Assembly: GCA_029883255.1 (NCBI GenBank)
Contig: JAOUJL010000023.1
Location: forward strand, 1-13,119
Length of the DNA stretch: 13,119 nucleotides
Source of the DNA: Candidatus Bathyarchaeota archaeon
GTDB taxonomy: Archaea; Thermoproteota; Bathyarchaeia; Bathyarchaeales; Bathyarchaeaceae
Direction: 5' to 3'
Shown piece after piece: positions 1 to 5,815 of this stretch (its first letter is position 1; each line of letters opens with the position of its first letter). The notes beneath the pieces are model-generated. The model was not told the DNA's origin and searched no databases. It saw only the letters and a program-made list of their open reading frames with translations. The position numbers were made by a program, and so were the translations under genes.

Positions 1-1167
1 GATTTCGCTTCGGTCTGCGTAATATCCCACGTATGTGAAATTGTTCCACGCTAGTGTGTACTGGTGACTTGTCTTGTTTGCTTCTTTAATTTCATTCCAC
101 GCTGTCTTTATCAGGTCATGGGGTTCGGTAATCCACGTTTGATAATAGTCTTGAATGATTTCCTGCAAAGTCTGATTATAGCCCTCAACATGTGGAAAGC
201 TCTGGTCAAACGGGCTGTATTCCGACGGAAACTCGGTTGCGTCTCGGTGCATGGGCAAACGATATTTTCCGATTATGTTTTGTGCTCGTTCAGTTAGAAC
301 GTAGTCTACGAATGCTTTCGCTTCACTGAGATATGTACCCTTAGTGAATATGGCAATTGGGTCTGGTTGCAGGACTGTAGCGTCAAGATATGTAAAGTTC
401 GCGTGAGGAGCAGAAACCATCATCGCATCGAATCCCTTGGAATCTGGGACAACTGCCAAGGGTAGGAAATTTGATGCGACTTGCCATGTGCTGTACATTT
501 CGTTAGCATCGTAATGTCTGATGAAAGCAGATAGTTTGACCAGATATTCCCATCCGTTAGTCCAGTTTTCGCTCTCAAGAATTAGCATGACAAAGGGTGA
601 TATGAGTTCAGACGTGGTGGGATCGGTCATGGTTATATTTCCTTCGTATTTGTCAAGCGTTAAATCTGCCCAACTCTGAGGTCTAGGCAAACCTTCGCTG
701 ATGAGGTGATCCTCGTTGTACATTACTCCTAAGCCGTACAAACTTGCTGCGTACCAACGCGGAGTGCTTTGGCTTAAATCAACCAAGGGGCAGGAGTAAC
801 AGGTTTCGTCTATTTCATCATTGACAAATGGGGTTGCGTTATAAGCAAGCAGAGCACTGCCTGCCTTTTCAAAGAGGGAGAGTGGCCCGCCCCACCAAAT
901 TTCTGCGTTAGGCTTCCACGGAGCGGTTGTTGCCTTTTCGTACGCGATTTGCGGGTCAGTTCGTGTCAGCGTAACCTCTACGGGACGCCCGTACCATTCT
1001 TTGAAGTCGGCTATCACTTCGTTTATCATCTGGTCTGGTTGATTGTGAAGAATATGGAGGCGTGGGGGGTGAGGTACGACGTAAATGTAATAACTTGCGC
1101 TCACTATGCTGACCGCAAAGATTCCGGCTATAACAACGACAAAGATAGTGGAAATGGATAATTTCAG
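1..1167 (-). CDS. ABC transporter substrate-binding protein, Fe(III)/AfuA-like, partial (3' end beyond window)
   Basis: One uninterrupted minus-strand frame covers 389 codons and runs off the window edge, so the C-terminus is missing. The N-terminus is a charged residue followed by a long hydrophobic stretch (about residues 5-30), fitting a signal peptide or signal anchor; there is no lipobox cysteine. The mature part reads like a type-2 periplasmic-binding fold of the COG1840 (AfuA) family: a region with I-W-W-G-G, then PRWYAASLYGLGVMYNE, then P-SWADLTLDKYEGNITMTD, which matches the usual 'SW-DL-D-KYKGKI-M-DP' block. The family captures iron(III), other metals or small anions outside the cell and hands them to an ABC permease; the ligand cannot be told here, and no permease lies in view. 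The best start is CTG at 1167, 10 nt after AAGGAGG; no ATG or GTG fits. TTG at 1194 is in frame but lies upstream of the Shine-Dalgarno sequence. The family call is sound, the ligand unknown. Confidence 0.8.
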   Translation of the reverse strand, partial: MKLSISTIFVVVIAGIFAVSIVSASYYIYVVPHPPRLHILHNQPDQMINEVIADFKEWYGRPVEVTLTRTDPQIAYEKATTAPWKPNAEIWWGGPLSLFEKAGSALLAYNATPFVNDEIDETCYSCPLVDLSQSTPRWYAASLYGLGVMYNEDHLISEGLPRPQSWADLTLDKYEGNITMTDPTTSELISPFVMLILESENWTNGWEYLVKLSAFIRHYDANEMYSTWQVASNFLPLAVVPDSKGFDAMMVSAPHANFTYLDATVLQPDPIAIFTKGTYLSEAKAFVDYVLTERAQNIIGKYRLPMHRDATEFPSEYSPFDQSFPHVEGYNQTLQEIIQDYYQTWITEPHDLIKTAWNEIKEANKTSHQYTLAWNNFTYVGYYADRSEI

Positions 1168-1177
1168 TGTATGTGAG

Positions 1178-1226
1178 CCTCCTTGACAGTGCAACCATAC
1201 AAAAGAATTACGTTAATAGTTTTCGG
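1178..1226 (-). promoter_or_regulatory. Putative promoter and Shine-Dalgarno of the substrate-binding protein gene
   Basis: Reading the minus strand, AAGGAGG lies at 1184-1178, ten bases before the CTG taken as start. A weak BRE/TATA-like element (CCGAAAACTATTAA, about 1226-1213) lies where a transcript would begin near 1190, just ahead of the Shine-Dalgarno sequence. The Shine-Dalgarno match is strong; the TATA match is weak. Confidence 0.35.
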
Positions 1227-1337
1227 TTAAAGAACCTCAAAAACCACTAGTATTTTGCTTTTCCCTCTAACGGTGGAAATATCATCCGCAGACTCCCTTC
1301 ATTTTGTCTTAGATGCCCCCTTTAGTCACGTCTAAAT

Positions 1338-1817
1338 ATGAAAACCTGTCAATACTACAAGGCACTAATAGCAATGCTTGGAGTGAGTGAGATGGGCAAA
1401 CGTATGGAAAGATGGATTGCCTGCCTGATGGTTGGACTGGATGAGCATGTTGATGAGGAGACACGAGCCAAATTGTTGGAGCAATGCGGGCGACAATGCA
1501 TATCTCAGAGCTTCATCAAGAAGGCTCAAGGCATTTACCAGAAATCGGAGAATATAGATGAGTTTCTAGACAAGTTTGGGAAAATCTACAAGCACCTACA
1601 TAGAGAAGGAGACAAGATCTACATTGTCTACCCCAAATGTTACTGTTCGTTCGTGAACAAAATTCTCCCAAGCAATCTCTCGGCAACATACTGCAACTGC
1701 TCTCGAGGATGGGCGAAGGCGTTGTTTAAGGGAGCTTTGGGAAGATCAGTTGAAGTCATCATGGAAAAATCAATTGTAAAAGGAGATAAACAGTGTAAGT
1801 TCCAAATCGTCTTATAA
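1338..1817 (+). CDS. Cysteine-rich protein with V4R/DUF6144-like C-terminal domain
   Basis: The 159-residue product has nine cysteines (4, 29, 50, 54, 101, 103, 119, 121, 153), many in pairs: CGRQC at 50-54, KCYC at 100-103, YCNC at 118-121. The C-terminal third (CSRGWAKALFKGALGR, then VEVIMEKSIVKGDKQCKF) looks like the ending of V4R-type and ATC-hydrolase/DUF6144-like proteins, in which 'S-RGW---LFE--LGRPVEV----SI--GD--C-F-I' is typical. In those families this part forms a small-molecule or metal-binding alpha/beta domain. Paired cysteines suggest zinc or an iron-sulfur cluster, which is inference. There is no signal peptide or membrane segment, so it is probably cytoplasmic. ATG at 1338 has no clear Shine-Dalgarno; ATG at 1392, preceded by GGAGTGAGTGAG, is an alternative start and would remove the first 18 residues. 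It is convergent with the alkyltransferase gene, 25 nt away. Family assignment is tentative. Confidence 0.7.
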   Translation: MKTCQYYKALIAMLGVSEMGKRMERWIACLMVGLDEHVDEETRAKLLEQCGRQCISQSFIKKAQGIYQKSENIDEFLDKFGKIYKHLHREGDKIYIVYPKCYCSFVNKILPSNLSATYCNCSRGWAKALFKGALGRSVEVIMEKSIVKGDKQCKFQIVL

Positions 1818-1842
1818 ATGCGTGCGATCTTTGACACAATGG

Positions 1843-2193
1843 TTAGACCAAGATCTCTTCACTTATTTTTACCCTGCCGTTTTCGATGAGTATTCCCTCT
1901 TTCTCTAAAAGGTTCCTTCTTGATTCGGCTCCTTTTTTCTCTCCTCCGAATCCGCCATCAGATTTGACAACACGGTGACATGGAACTACGGGTGCAAGCG
2001 GGTTCTTATGTAAGGCATTGCCGACAGCCCGGTAAGCATGTGGTTTACCGATTTTTTGAGCTATTCTCTTGTATGTGCTAACCTTTCCCTTCGGGATCTT
2101 GAAAGTAGCAACTAGGACCGCTCTTTCGAATTCCGTCTTATTCCCTAAGAAACTGATTACGTCTTCCTCGCTTTTGACCTCCTCTTTCTTCAT
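1843..2193 (-). CDS. ogt: Methylated-DNA-protein-cysteine methyltransferase, minimal single-domain form
   Basis: The 116-residue protein is essentially only the C-terminal DNA-binding and active-site domain of the MGMT/Ogt family. The PCHRVV motif at 71-76 carries the acceptor cysteine C72, so it should be a true alkyltransferase rather than an ATL protein, which has tryptophan there. YRAVGNALHKNP (54-65) is the recognition helix with the arginine finger R55, and the GGFGG loop (80-84) and RRNLLEKEG helix (92-100) follow as usual. Family members repair O6-alkylguanine by moving the alkyl group to the cysteine once, without turnover. Usual archaeal Ogt proteins are about 150-170 residues; the missing N-terminal ribonuclease-like domain is replaced here by about 20 charged residues. 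The start ATG at 2193 follows GGGATGGTG. It is transcribed away from the irregular region to its right. Confidence 0.9.
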   Translation of the reverse strand: MKKEEVKSEEDVISFLGNKTEFERAVLVATFKIPKGKVSTYKRIAQKIGKPHAYRAVGNALHKNPLAPVVPCHRVVKSDGGFGGEKKGAESRRNLLEKEGILIENGRVKISEEILV

Positions 2194-2196
2194 ACA

Positions 2197-2236
2197 CCAT
2201 CCCTTCTACAACACACATCTAGACCCCGTTTTTAAG
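2197..2236 (-). promoter_or_regulatory. Putative promoter of the alkyltransferase gene
   Basis: On the minus strand an A/T-rich element CTTAAAAAC (2236-2228) lies about 39 nt before the ATG at 2193, so transcription would begin near 2206 and leave a leader of roughly 13 nt that includes GGGATGGTG. Position fits an archaeal TATA box; sequence match is moderate. Confidence 0.3.
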
Positions 2237-2283
2237 TCTTAGCACGCGCATGTGTAGCATCGGAATTCCCTAGATTCCATCTG

Positions 2284-2364
2284 AACCCTACGCTTTTGGT
2301 TGAATTTGAGTATATCGCTGATATCTATGGTAAACCGATGTTTCGTAAGAGAAAGGAGAAGTAG
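2284..2364 (+). pseudogene. Orphan C-terminal tail ending in RKRK, possible integrase remnant
   Basis: In frame from 2284 to the TAG at 2362, the plus strand encodes about 26 residues including VEFEYIADIYGKPMFRKRK. The open frame begins after a stop at 2233 and contains no plausible start for a protein of its own, so it looks like the cut-off end of a gene. The same tail, 12 of 19 residues identical, occurs at 3338-3394. From memory, archaeal tyrosine recombinases often end in a similar 'GFEYV-D--G-KLFRKRK' tail after the catalytic domain; this was not checked by search. No recombinase catalytic residues (R..HxxR..Y) are present upstream, so if it is a remnant only the extreme end survives. 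Confidence 0.4.
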
Positions 2365-2400
2365 AAGAATACTGTAAGAATTGGGGAATTTTGCTTTTCA

Positions 2401-2453
2401 CCCAAACATTTGGGACGTCACCCGCAAACCCCCTTTATTGGACCAAAAAGGGG
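2401..2453. repeat. Two adjacent intergenic hairpins
   Basis: At 2401-2414 CCCAAA and TTTGGG flank a two-base spacer. At 2430-2453 CCCCTTT (2430-2436) pairs with AAAGGGG (2447-2453), a single A bulges at 2437, and TTG pairs with CAA around a GAC loop (2441-2443), giving a ten-pair stem. They lie between the two RKRK tails and just upstream of the broken regulator gene. They could be RNA hairpins, a protein-binding palindrome, or the end of a former element; nothing in the sequence decides this. Confidence 0.55.
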
Positions 2454-2497
2454 CTGAACATTCATATGAAAAATAGTACTATGAGTGTGCAATAATC

Positions 2498-2789
2498 GTG
2501 GCACGCCTTATACAGAAGGGCTCAGAAACGATTGGCAGGTCAATTATAGAAACAAGACAGTATCACACTCGCTACCTAAGAGCCATCAACAGTCCTTTGA
2601 AGAGAGAGATTCTCAGAGATCTGAAGAAAGGTTGTGCAACCATTGAAGATCTTCAATCGAGCACGGGTTAGACAATGACACTCTGAAAAACCATTTGAGA
2701 GTGCTAGAGCATGTTTCTGCATAGAGAAGGCTATTAAGCAGTGGAAGTTGGTCTACAAGCTCACGCAAGAAGGTAGAGTTGTTGACTAG
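2498..2789 (+). pseudogene. Winged-helix transcriptional regulator, broken by two single-base losses
   Basis: From GTG at 2498 the frame reads RYLRAINSPLKREILRDLKK, then GCATIEDLQSSTG, and stops at TAG 2669. One base shifted, from 2668, it continues LDNDTLKNHLRVLEH; shifted once more, from about 2715, it continues FCIEKAIKQWKLVYKLTQEG and RVVD, ending at TAG 2787. Joined, this is a full ArsR-like winged helix of about 97 residues: an NSPLRR-EIL entry helix, a recognition helix (TLKNHLRVLEH) and a beta-wing (KLVYKLTQEG). Similar small regulators are common in TACK archaea (from memory). Both breaks are repaired by adding one base to a run (GGTT to GGTTT near 2668; CATG to CATGG near 2713), so either true decay or undercalled homopolymers could explain them. 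The long intact genes elsewhere favour true decay. No clear Shine-Dalgarno precedes the GTG. Confidence 0.7.
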
Positions 2790-2822
2790 GAATAAACTGC
2801 GCGCGCGTGTGGATGGATTGCG

Positions 2823-3296
2823 ATGAGATTTCCAGAAAGAGTCTACACTACTGAAGAGGTGAAGAAGGCTGTGGGCCTCATAAGAAAAGGCTATAAGCAC
2901 AATCTGAAAGTAAACGGAAGCCCAGATTTCAGGAATAAGACGGAAAAGGCTTTAGAGTTGATAAAAACAGCTGAATACTACGATTTCCTACGAACCTACA
3001 TCAGACAGATCCGAGAAATCGACGGTCTAAGTCAGCTCCGCGAAGCAGAGGTGGCTATTTGGGCAAACAAATACGCGGTTGCTGACCCAATCGAAGCTGC
3101 CGGTTTCATTATACAGAAGGCGCAACAGATGAAAGACTTCATTGAAGGAAGACTTTACTATGAAACGGCAGAGGTGCGAGCAGTTAGAAAGCGCATCGAA
3201 TTCTTGGAAACGTTGAGAGACAGGAGTAAGGACAAAGCCATAAAGAAAGAATGTGAAGAAAACTTGAAAAGATGGACTGAAACCACGTTCCCATAA
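2823..3296 (+). CDS. Hypothetical protein, helical and charged; probably truncated by a frameshift
   Basis: I do not recognise this 157-residue protein. It is strongly helical and charged (many E, K and R), with no cysteine-metal motif, signal peptide or membrane segment. Residues about 115-152 (AEVRAVRKRIEFLETLRDRS, followed by a KECEENLKRW segment) could form a coiled coil. ATG at 2823 is the first start in frame; GGATGG just upstream is a poor Shine-Dalgarno. Immediately at its 3' end, a second frame (one base back) carries VETPKEAKELIEVGFEYV and an RKRK ending with no start codon. Adding one A in the GAAAC run at 3279-3283 would join the two into a 192-residue protein, so the true product may be longer or the gene may be decaying. 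It sits between a broken regulator gene and the convergent ligase gene, in the region that also has a second RKRK tail. Confidence 0.6.
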   Translation: MRFPERVYTTEEVKKAVGLIRKGYKHNLKVNGSPDFRNKTEKALELIKTAEYYDFLRTYIRQIREIDGLSQLREAEVAIWANKYAVADPIEAAGFIIQKAQQMKDFIEGRLYYETAEVRAVRKRIEFLETLRDRSKDKAIKKECEENLKRWTETTFP

Positions 3297-3400
3297 CAGT
3301 TGTTGAAACGCCCAAAGAAGCTAAAGAGCTCATAGAAGTTGGCTTTGAATACGTCAATGACATAGACGGCAAACACCTGTACAGGAAGCGAAAGACATGA
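3281..3400 (+). pseudogene. Out-of-frame C-terminal tail ending in RKRK, possible integrase remnant or lost end of the preceding ORF
   Basis: After a TGA at 3278, this frame is open to TGA at 3398 and encodes about 39 residues, including TVVETPKEAKELIEVGFEYV and VNDIDGKHLYRKRK. No ATG, GTG or TTG opens it, so it is not an independent gene. It overlaps the last 16 nt of the 157-residue ORF. It matches the tail at 2299-2355 (12 of 19 residues identical). Two readings remain open: the natural C-terminus of the preceding ORF split off by one lost base, or a leftover recombinase end brought next to that ORF by a rearrangement. Confidence 0.5.
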
Positions 3401-3421
3401 CCCAAGAGTTCGAGGGAATTG

Positions 3422-5116
3422 TTACAACTTCGAGGGTCTAGCTTTTCTCTCGAACTGTTTCTCGTAGATTTTCCTAACTCTTTCAATGGTGTCAGCTTCT
3501 TCTGGGTCTTTATCGTCTCGAATCCTAGTTATTCTGGCAAACCGCAACGCCATTCCACTCCTGTACTTAGGACTCTTCTGAATTTCATTGTACGCTACTT
3601 CAACGATGATTCGAGGAGTAACTACCACTTTTCCCCGATCTTCTCTAACCGCTAACTTTTTCAAATGCTCAGTCATCAGTATGATTTCCTTATCAGTAAG
3701 CCCCTTGAACGTCTTGCCCACCATCAAAAATTCTTCACTCTCAGCATCTCGCGCCGCCAAGTAATAGTCTGAAAGCCATGCATGTCTTCTTCCATACCCA
3801 TATTCCGCAGCAACAATAACCAAATCTAGAGGCTCCAGTGACTCTTTGATTTTGAACCAGTGTTTGCCTCTGACTCCAGGCGTGTATGCGCCGTCCAACC
3901 TCTTAGCCATCAGCCCCTCGTGGCCTTCATTTAAGGCTTCTCTCAGAAACTCTTCCGCCTCCAGACGTTTCCTAGTGATCAGATGCTTTGCCAACAATAT
4001 GTCTCCCGCAATTTTTTCCAGCTTTTTCCTTCGTCCGATGTAGGAATCGTCAGCTAGGCTTTGGCCATTGAGGTATATGAGATCGAAGAGATAGAGTTTC
4101 ACAGGAATTTGTTTAACCATTTTCTCTACGTCGTGAACTCTTCGAAACCTTCTCATGAGGTGTTGAAATGGCAGTGGATTACCGTCTTCTCCTACCGCTA
4201 TGACTTCGCCTTCCAAAATGGCTTTCTGGGCTTTCACTTCCTCCTGAACTGATTGCATCACTTCAGGCAAGCTGTCTGTCACATCAGTTAATCTGCGACT
4301 GTAAATTCTAACTTCGTTATTTGATTTGTGAATTTGGATGCGGGCACCATCCAACTTATATTCAAAAGCTGTCTTTCCGCCATGTTCTTTGAGGGCTTCA
4401 TTCACGTTTTCAGCCATTTGGGCTAGCATAGGCTTGATAGGCCTGAAAATTTGAAACTCTAGTTTTAAGATACTTTCTATGCCTTTAGCCTTAGCTATAA
4501 CGGCAACTTCTGCAATGTCACCAGTTAACATGCTTGCCTTCCGAACAACGTTGTGAGGAATGTTGAAGGCTTTGGAGACGGCGAGTTCCATTAACCCCTC
4601 ATGAAAACCTGTTCTCATTTCGCCGATAATAATCTTGATTATGTATTTGGCTTCTAATGGTGTGGTTTGTCCCAGCAAGGTTTCCAGCAAGCGTTCTTTC
4701 CGTTCTCTTGAACCGCAGCCTGTCGTTTCAGCTATGGCTTCTAGGTTTCGTCTCACCTCAAGAATTGTCAATGGTTTTTCAATAAGCATAGTTTGTCTCC
4801 GAATTTTGCTTGCTTCGAAAACGGTTTTTGTTGCTGCTCCTATGTCACCTGTTCTGCTGAAGGCGTCTGCGAAGTCTTTCCAGTTCACGTTTGTTAACCG
4901 TTTGATTATGCCACTAAGCGTTGCCCAACTAACCTCAAGGGTCCTTGAATCCCATTTGGGGAATGCTCGACCGAGAATCATGGATGTTGCAGGTTCCACC
5001 TCATCTAGGTCTAAGTGTTTTAGAAAATCTGCTACTAAATTAACCATCAATATGCGTTTAGAGGTAGCTTCCAGCTTCTCGCAAAGCTCAGTTAAAGCCT
5101 GAAAGTCTGTTCCCAT
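3422..5116 (-). CDS. lig: ATP-dependent DNA ligase
   Basis: At 564 residues this is the normal length of the archaeal replicative ligase, which seals nicks between Okazaki fragments and in excision repair through a lysine-AMP intermediate. The helical N-terminal DNA-binding domain covers about residues 1-230, including EAKYIIKIIIGEMRTGFHEG. The nucleotidyl-transferase core follows: motif I KLDGAR with the adenylated lysine K254, motif III around RIYSRRLTDVT (270-280), LYLFDLIYLNG (341-351), motif IV EGLMAKRLDG (400-409), and motif V WFKIKES (420-426). The OB-fold domain ends with PRIIVEVAYNEIQ and RSGMALRFAR, giving motif VI. All catalytic residues are present. ATG at 5116 has no Shine-Dalgarno, but an AT-rich box 27 nt upstream suggests a leaderless transcript. 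It lies 78 nt downstream of the TPR gene on the same strand and is convergent with the irregular region. Confidence 0.97.
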   Translation of the reverse strand: MGTDFQALTELCEKLEATSKRILMVNLVADFLKHLDLDEVEPATSMILGRAFPKWDSRTLEVSWATLSGIIKRLTNVNWKDFADAFSRTGDIGAATKTVFEASKIRRQTMLIEKPLTILEVRRNLEAIAETTGCGSRERKERLLETLLGQTTPLEAKYIIKIIIGEMRTGFHEGLMELAVSKAFNIPHNVVRKASMLTGDIAEVAVIAKAKGIESILKLEFQIFRPIKPMLAQMAENVNEALKEHGGKTAFEYKLDGARIQIHKSNNEVRIYSRRLTDVTDSLPEVMQSVQEEVKAQKAILEGEVIAVGEDGNPLPFQHLMRRFRRVHDVEKMVKQIPVKLYLFDLIYLNGQSLADDSYIGRRKKLEKIAGDILLAKHLITRKRLEAEEFLREALNEGHEGLMAKRLDGAYTPGVRGKHWFKIKESLEPLDLVIVAAEYGYGRRHAWLSDYYLAARDAESEEFLMVGKTFKGLTDKEIILMTEHLKKLAVREDRGKVVVTPRIIVEVAYNEIQKSPKYRSGMALRFARITRIRDDKDPEEADTIERVRKIYEKQFERKARPSKL

Positions 5117-5132
5117 GACTTTTACTTATGCA

Positions 5133-5147
5133 CTTTTACTACGTAAA
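5133..5147 (-). promoter_or_regulatory. Putative TATA box of the ligase gene, within a short inverted repeat
   Basis: TTTACGTA on the minus strand (5147-5140) is centred 27 nt before the ligase ATG, the distance expected for a leaderless archaeal gene. It is part of the inverted repeat TTTAC-TAC-GTAAA (5135-5147). The plus strand also shows ACTTTTACT twice (5118-5126 and 5132-5140), 14 nt apart, overlapping the expected start of transcription. The box is only a fair match to a consensus TATA element. Confidence 0.35.
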
Positions 5148-5194
5148 GGTTGCCACACAACAAGAAAAATTATTGACTAACGTTTTCGGACGAT

Positions 5195-5584
5195 TCACAT
5201 GGTTGAGAGTTTATTCTTTACTTCCTTTATCTTCTTTTTTAGTTTCGCCGCCTTTTTCTTATCTTTTAATGCCTTATAGCAGTCTAACGCGTATTCTAGT
5301 GCGCTTAGTCCGAAGCGGTCGTAGCCTATTTCGAGCGAGATGTCGGCTGCTTTGAGGAAACGTTCAACCGCCGTGTTGAAATCTTTTGTCATAAAACTGC
5401 ATTCAGCTGCCTTGAATAACGTGTAAGATGCGTCGAACAGGTTGCGAGCCTTTTCGTACAGCTCGGCGGCTTCAAGGAACTTGTCTATTGCCTCCTTGTG
5501 TTTTCCAGTGTCGGCTAAGGCGGTTCCTTCCCTATGAATCTTTATGGGGTCTTTCTTTTCAATGGTTTCATCGCCACTACTCAT
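5195..5584 (-). CDS. Tetratricopeptide-repeat (TPR/SNAP-like) protein
   Basis: The 129-residue protein consists of paired amphipathic helices. About three TPR-like units are visible: residues 13-46 (HREGTALADTGKHKEAIDKF then LEAAELYEKA), 49-84 (SYTLFKAAECSFMTKDFNTA then VERFLKAADISLEI), and 87-117 (RFGLSALEYALDCYKALKDK). The G-x-A-L-x-x-x-G-x-x-x-E-A-I-x-x-F pattern of a TPR is clear in the first unit. A lysine-rich helix closes it. There is no signal or membrane segment, so it is a cytoplasmic scaffold that binds another protein; the partner is unknown. Its gene lies 78 nt upstream of ligase on the same strand, so the two may share regulation, but each has its own TATA-like box. ATG at 5584 is supported by a perfect TATAAA on the opposite strand 24 nt upstream. 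Confidence 0.85.
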   Translation of the reverse strand: MSSGDETIEKKDPIKIHREGTALADTGKHKEAIDKFLEAAELYEKARNLFDASYTLFKAAECSFMTKDFNTAVERFLKAADISLEIGYDRFGLSALEYALDCYKALKDKKKAAKLKKKIKEVKNKLSTM

Positions 5585-5607
5585 GTTTTTCCCTCGCTAC
5601 ATCACGC

Positions 5608-5613
5608 TATAAA
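5608..5613 (-). promoter_or_regulatory. TATA box of the TPR gene (leaderless)
   Basis: TTTATA on the minus strand is centred about 26-27 nt before the ATG at 5584. That is the spacing at which archaeal RNA polymerase would begin at or beside the start codon, so the transcript should be leaderless. It is the clearest archaeal promoter in the window. Confidence 0.55.
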
Positions 5614-5745
5614 TTGTTATGTTACGGTTTTTAGGTTTTCTGTCTTTGTAGGAAGCAACATAGTTAAAAAAATCATAACTCATAATTGGTATGATCATAG
5701 CTTTTTGAGGAAGTTGAATATGACCATGCATGCATTAAATATGTG

Positions 5746-5753
5746 AAAAAAAA
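5746..5753 (-). terminator. Poly-U terminator downstream of the beta-CASP ribonuclease gene
   Basis: Eight consecutive A on the plus strand give U8 in the minus-strand transcript, about 63 nt past the ribonuclease stop codon; a second run of seven lies at 5666-5672. Archaeal termination mainly needs U-rich stretches without a hairpin, and the space between the ribonuclease and TPR genes is where it would be expected. Confidence 0.4.
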
Positions 5754-5815
5754 TGGACTGAAGTATGCCCGAAATTAGACAAACAGAGCTGACTGAATGA
5801 TATGCATGCTTAATG

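Noticed and set aside
956..1198. An 80-codon minus-strand frame overlapping the substrate-binding protein gene
   Set aside because: It is rich in R, S and H without pattern, and the overlapping frame encodes a clear signal segment and binding-protein sequence.
2508..3120. TTATACAGAAGG present at 2508-2519 and 3109-3120
   Set aside because: A 12-base repeat is expected several times by chance in 13 kb, and each copy lies in a different coding context.
4635..5102. A 155-codon plus-strand frame antisense to ligase
   Set aside because: It is the reverse of the conserved ligase N-terminal domain; serine- and arginine-rich shadow composition.
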